A stretch of DNA of 14,889 bases. Source: an uncultured bacterium (GTDB lineage Bacteria; Actinomycetota; Coriobacteriia; Coriobacteriales; Coriobacteriaceae). The stretch covers positions 1 to 14,889 of the forward strand of contig CAJMOL010000014.1 of NCBI GenBank assembly GCA_905215095.1, given 5' to 3'. Shown here piece after piece: positions 13,411-14,889 of this stretch. Position 1 is the stretch's first letter. Each line of letters opens with the position of its first letter. Position numbers and translations under genes: made by a program. The notes under the pieces are model-generated. The model ran no database searches, was not told the origin of the DNA, and was given only the letters and a program-made list of their open reading frames with translations.

Positions 13411-14337
13411 CTACCCCCTCTTCTTCTTGGAAATCAGACGGACGATGCCCACCAGCGTGGCGGAGATGATAAACAGGACCACGCCCATGCCGAACAGCGC
13501 CGAGCGATGCAGACCCGAGGAATAGCTCATGTCGAGCGCGATCTGGCTCGTGAGCGTCGAGATAGGGCTCGCAATGCTGTCGGGAATAACCGGGGCGTTA
13601 CCCACGACCATGAGCACGGCCATGGTCTCTCCGATGGCACGGCCCATACCCAGCACGATGGCATCCACGATACCCAGCTTAGCGGCAGGCAGCACGACCT
13701 TATAGATGGTCTGCCACTTAGTAGCACCCATGGCATACGATGCCTCGCGAATGCCCATGGGAATGGAATTGAGGGCATCTATGGTGAGCGTGGTGATGGT
13801 AGGGACGATCATGATGGCGAGCACGAACCACGCCGTCAGTGCGCCAAATCCAAGGCCGCCGGTCAGCTGGGCGATAAACGGGCGGATGATGATCATGCCG
13901 AAGAAGCCGTAGATGATGGAGGGGATGCCCGCCAGCAGGTCGACAGCGGGGCTAATGAGCCTGCGCACGCGCTTGCTGGCGATCTCGACCAGATACACGG
14001 CTGTGCCCACACCCAACGGCACGCCCATGGCAAGGGCACCGACCGTCACCAGGCCAGAGCCCGCCAGCAGCGACATGATGCCGTAGTGACCCTCAGAGGG
14101 CGCCCACGTAAAGCTAAAGAAGTCCACCAGACCGATGTCGGTAAAGACCGGCAGCGCCGAGTACGTGGTAAAGACAAAGATCAGGATGACGGTGACGACC
14201 GCCAAGAACGCGCAGGCAAAGAAGATCCACTGCAGCGCCTTCTCCTTAAGATAGGTGCTGCGTGACACCAACGCCAACTCACGCTTTTTGGGCACCTGCG
14301 CCTCATGCTCAATCTGGGGGGTTTCCTGTGCTTCCAC
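13411..14337 (-). CDS. pstC: Phosphate ABC transporter permease PstC
   Basis: PstC is the partner permease of PstA. The 308-residue protein has a polar N-terminus (about 35 residues), a long first membrane segment (LQWIFFACAFLAVVTVILIF), FTWAPSEGHYGIMSLLAGS, the block LAGIPSIIYGFFGMIII and the EAA loop EASYAMGATKWQTIYKVVLP, followed by GRAIGETMAVLMVVGN. Two in-frame GTG codons compete: 14344-14346 overlaps the end of pstS by eight bases, and 14335-14337 lies one base after it. I chose the second because GGAG lies eight bases before it while the first GTG overlaps the same site; a three-residue difference. No ATG is available nearby. Confidence 0.93.
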   Translation of the reverse strand: MEAQETPQIEHEAQVPKKRELALVSRSTYLKEKALQWIFFACAFLAVVTVILIFVFTTYSALPVFTDIGLVDFFSFTWAPSEGHYGIMSLLAGSGLVTVGALAMGVPLGVGTAVYLVEIASKRVRRLISPAVDLLAGIPSIIYGFFGMIIIRPFIAQLTGGLGFGALTAWFVLAIMIVPTITTLTIDALNSIPMGIREASYAMGATKWQTIYKVVLPAAKLGIVDAIVLGMGRAIGETMAVLMVVGNAPVIPDSIASPISTLTSQIALDMSYSSGLHRSALFGMGVVLFIISATLVGIVRLISKKKRG

Positions 14338-14338
14338 G

Positions 14339-14889
14339 CTACTCACTCCCCTTTCCGTCGTTGGTGACGGGAATAAAGCCCGCCTCGCGAATCTGCTTGT
14401 CCATCTTCTCGGATGTCACATAGTCAATGTAGTCCTGCGCCTGCTGCGAAGGCGTACCCTTCACAAAGAAGTAAAGGTCACGCGAGATGGGATAGCCGCC
14501 ACTTGCGACCGTCTTCTCGGATGCCTCGACATGGTTGACTGAAACGGCCTTAACCGAGGTCTTGGCGTTGAGGCTATCGACGAAGCCCAGCGAAATGTAG
14601 CCAATGGCACCGCGCGAACGAGATACCACGTCGCGCACCTGGCCCGTACCCGAAAGAACAGCCGAGCGGCGATCGAACGGCGCGCCGTCCATCACGATAG
14701 TGCGGAAGGCCTCGCGCGTACCGGACGCCTCGTCGCGGTTGATAACCTGAATCTTCAGGTCCTCTCCGCCGACTTCTTTCCAGTTGGTGATCTTGCCGGC
14801 GTAAATATCGCGGAGCTGCTCGGTCGAGAGATTGTCGACCGGGTTGTCGTCGTTCACGATGACCGCAATACCGTCGTGGGCAATGACGA
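14339..14889 (-). CDS. pstS: Phosphate-binding protein PstS, C-terminal part (5' end outside window)
   Basis: PstS is the extracytoplasmic, probably lipid-anchored phosphate receptor of the Pst importer. The frame is open to the window edge; about 183 residues are visible, starting in AHDGIAVIVNDDNPVDNLS. Typical blocks are the LRDIYAGKITNWKEVGG segment, the phosphate-contact loop RDEASGTREAF, the stretch SRSRGAIGYISLGFV and the late YPISRDLYFFVKG. The signal peptide and lipobox lie beyond the window. The TAG stop at 14339-14341 abuts pstC, as usual for pstSCAB order. The pst promoter and any PhoB-type box would also be outside the window. Confidence 0.95.
   Translation of the reverse strand, partial: VIAHDGIAVIVNDDNPVDNLSTEQLRDIYAGKITNWKEVGGEDLKIQVINRDEASGTREAFRTIVMDGAPFDRRSAVLSGTGQVRDVVSRSRGAIGYISLGFVDSLNAKTSVKAVSVNHVEASEKTVASGGYPISRDLYFFVKGTPSQQAQDYIDYVTSEKMDKQIREAGFIPVTNDGKGSE

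Noticed and set aside
12625..14265. A 546-codon open frame on the plus strand opposite pstA and pstC
   Set aside because: It is antisense to two certain genes, consists of Asp/Gly/His/Arg/Gln-rich low-complexity sequence typical of the reverse frame of GC-rich membrane-protein genes, and has no ribosome site.

Overview
The window looks like chromosomal DNA from a high-GC anaerobic actinobacterium of the class Coriobacteriia, probably a Collinsella-like gut organism. This is an inference. The reasons are the GC-rich, C-ending codon use, a Wag31-type DivIVA next to SepF, YggT and YggS, the anaerobe-style ThiC tail, and strong Shine-Dalgarno sites before most genes. No mobile-element gene, tRNA, rRNA or CRISPR array was seen.

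Layout. (1) 2-1806, plus strand: the 3' end of thiC, then thiD, the HMP branch of thiamine synthesis. (2) 1807-1976: three consecutive hairpins between convergent genes; one is the terminator of the next gene and two look like dispersed repeats. (3) 1977-5080, minus strand: an SGNH hydrolase, a microbial-type PARG-like macrodomain protein (TIGR02452-like), a Bax-inhibitor-1/YccA membrane protein and a small unknown protein. Most of these have their own terminator, so they look like single-gene units rather than one system. (4) 5331-7071, plus strand: a PiT phosphate transporter and its DUF47/PhoU-like partner, ending in a large near-perfect hairpin. (5) 7183-7885: a G+T-rich stretch with repeated TTTGG words that runs into a small nitroreductase, whose 5' half has codon use unlike its 3' half. 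(6) 8050-10615, minus strand: the division cluster yggS, sepF, yggT, divIVA (transcription order). (7) 10736-14889, minus strand: the high-affinity phosphate operon pstS (partial), pstC, pstA, pstB, phoU.

How the genes work together. The main theme is phosphate. A PiT carrier with a DUF47 partner and a Pst ABC importer with a PhoU partner lie about 4 kb apart, separated by the divisome/septum cluster. No phoB/phoR two-component genes are visible. The thiamine genes and the nitroreductase are independent metabolic units.

I found no clearly new multi-gene system. The points most worth a second look are a probable non-ATG (ATC) start of yggT, replacement of the catalytic glutamate in the PARG-like protein, a probable leaderless promoter, the 28-bp hairpin at 7092-7175, and the compositional break in and before the nitroreductase gene.
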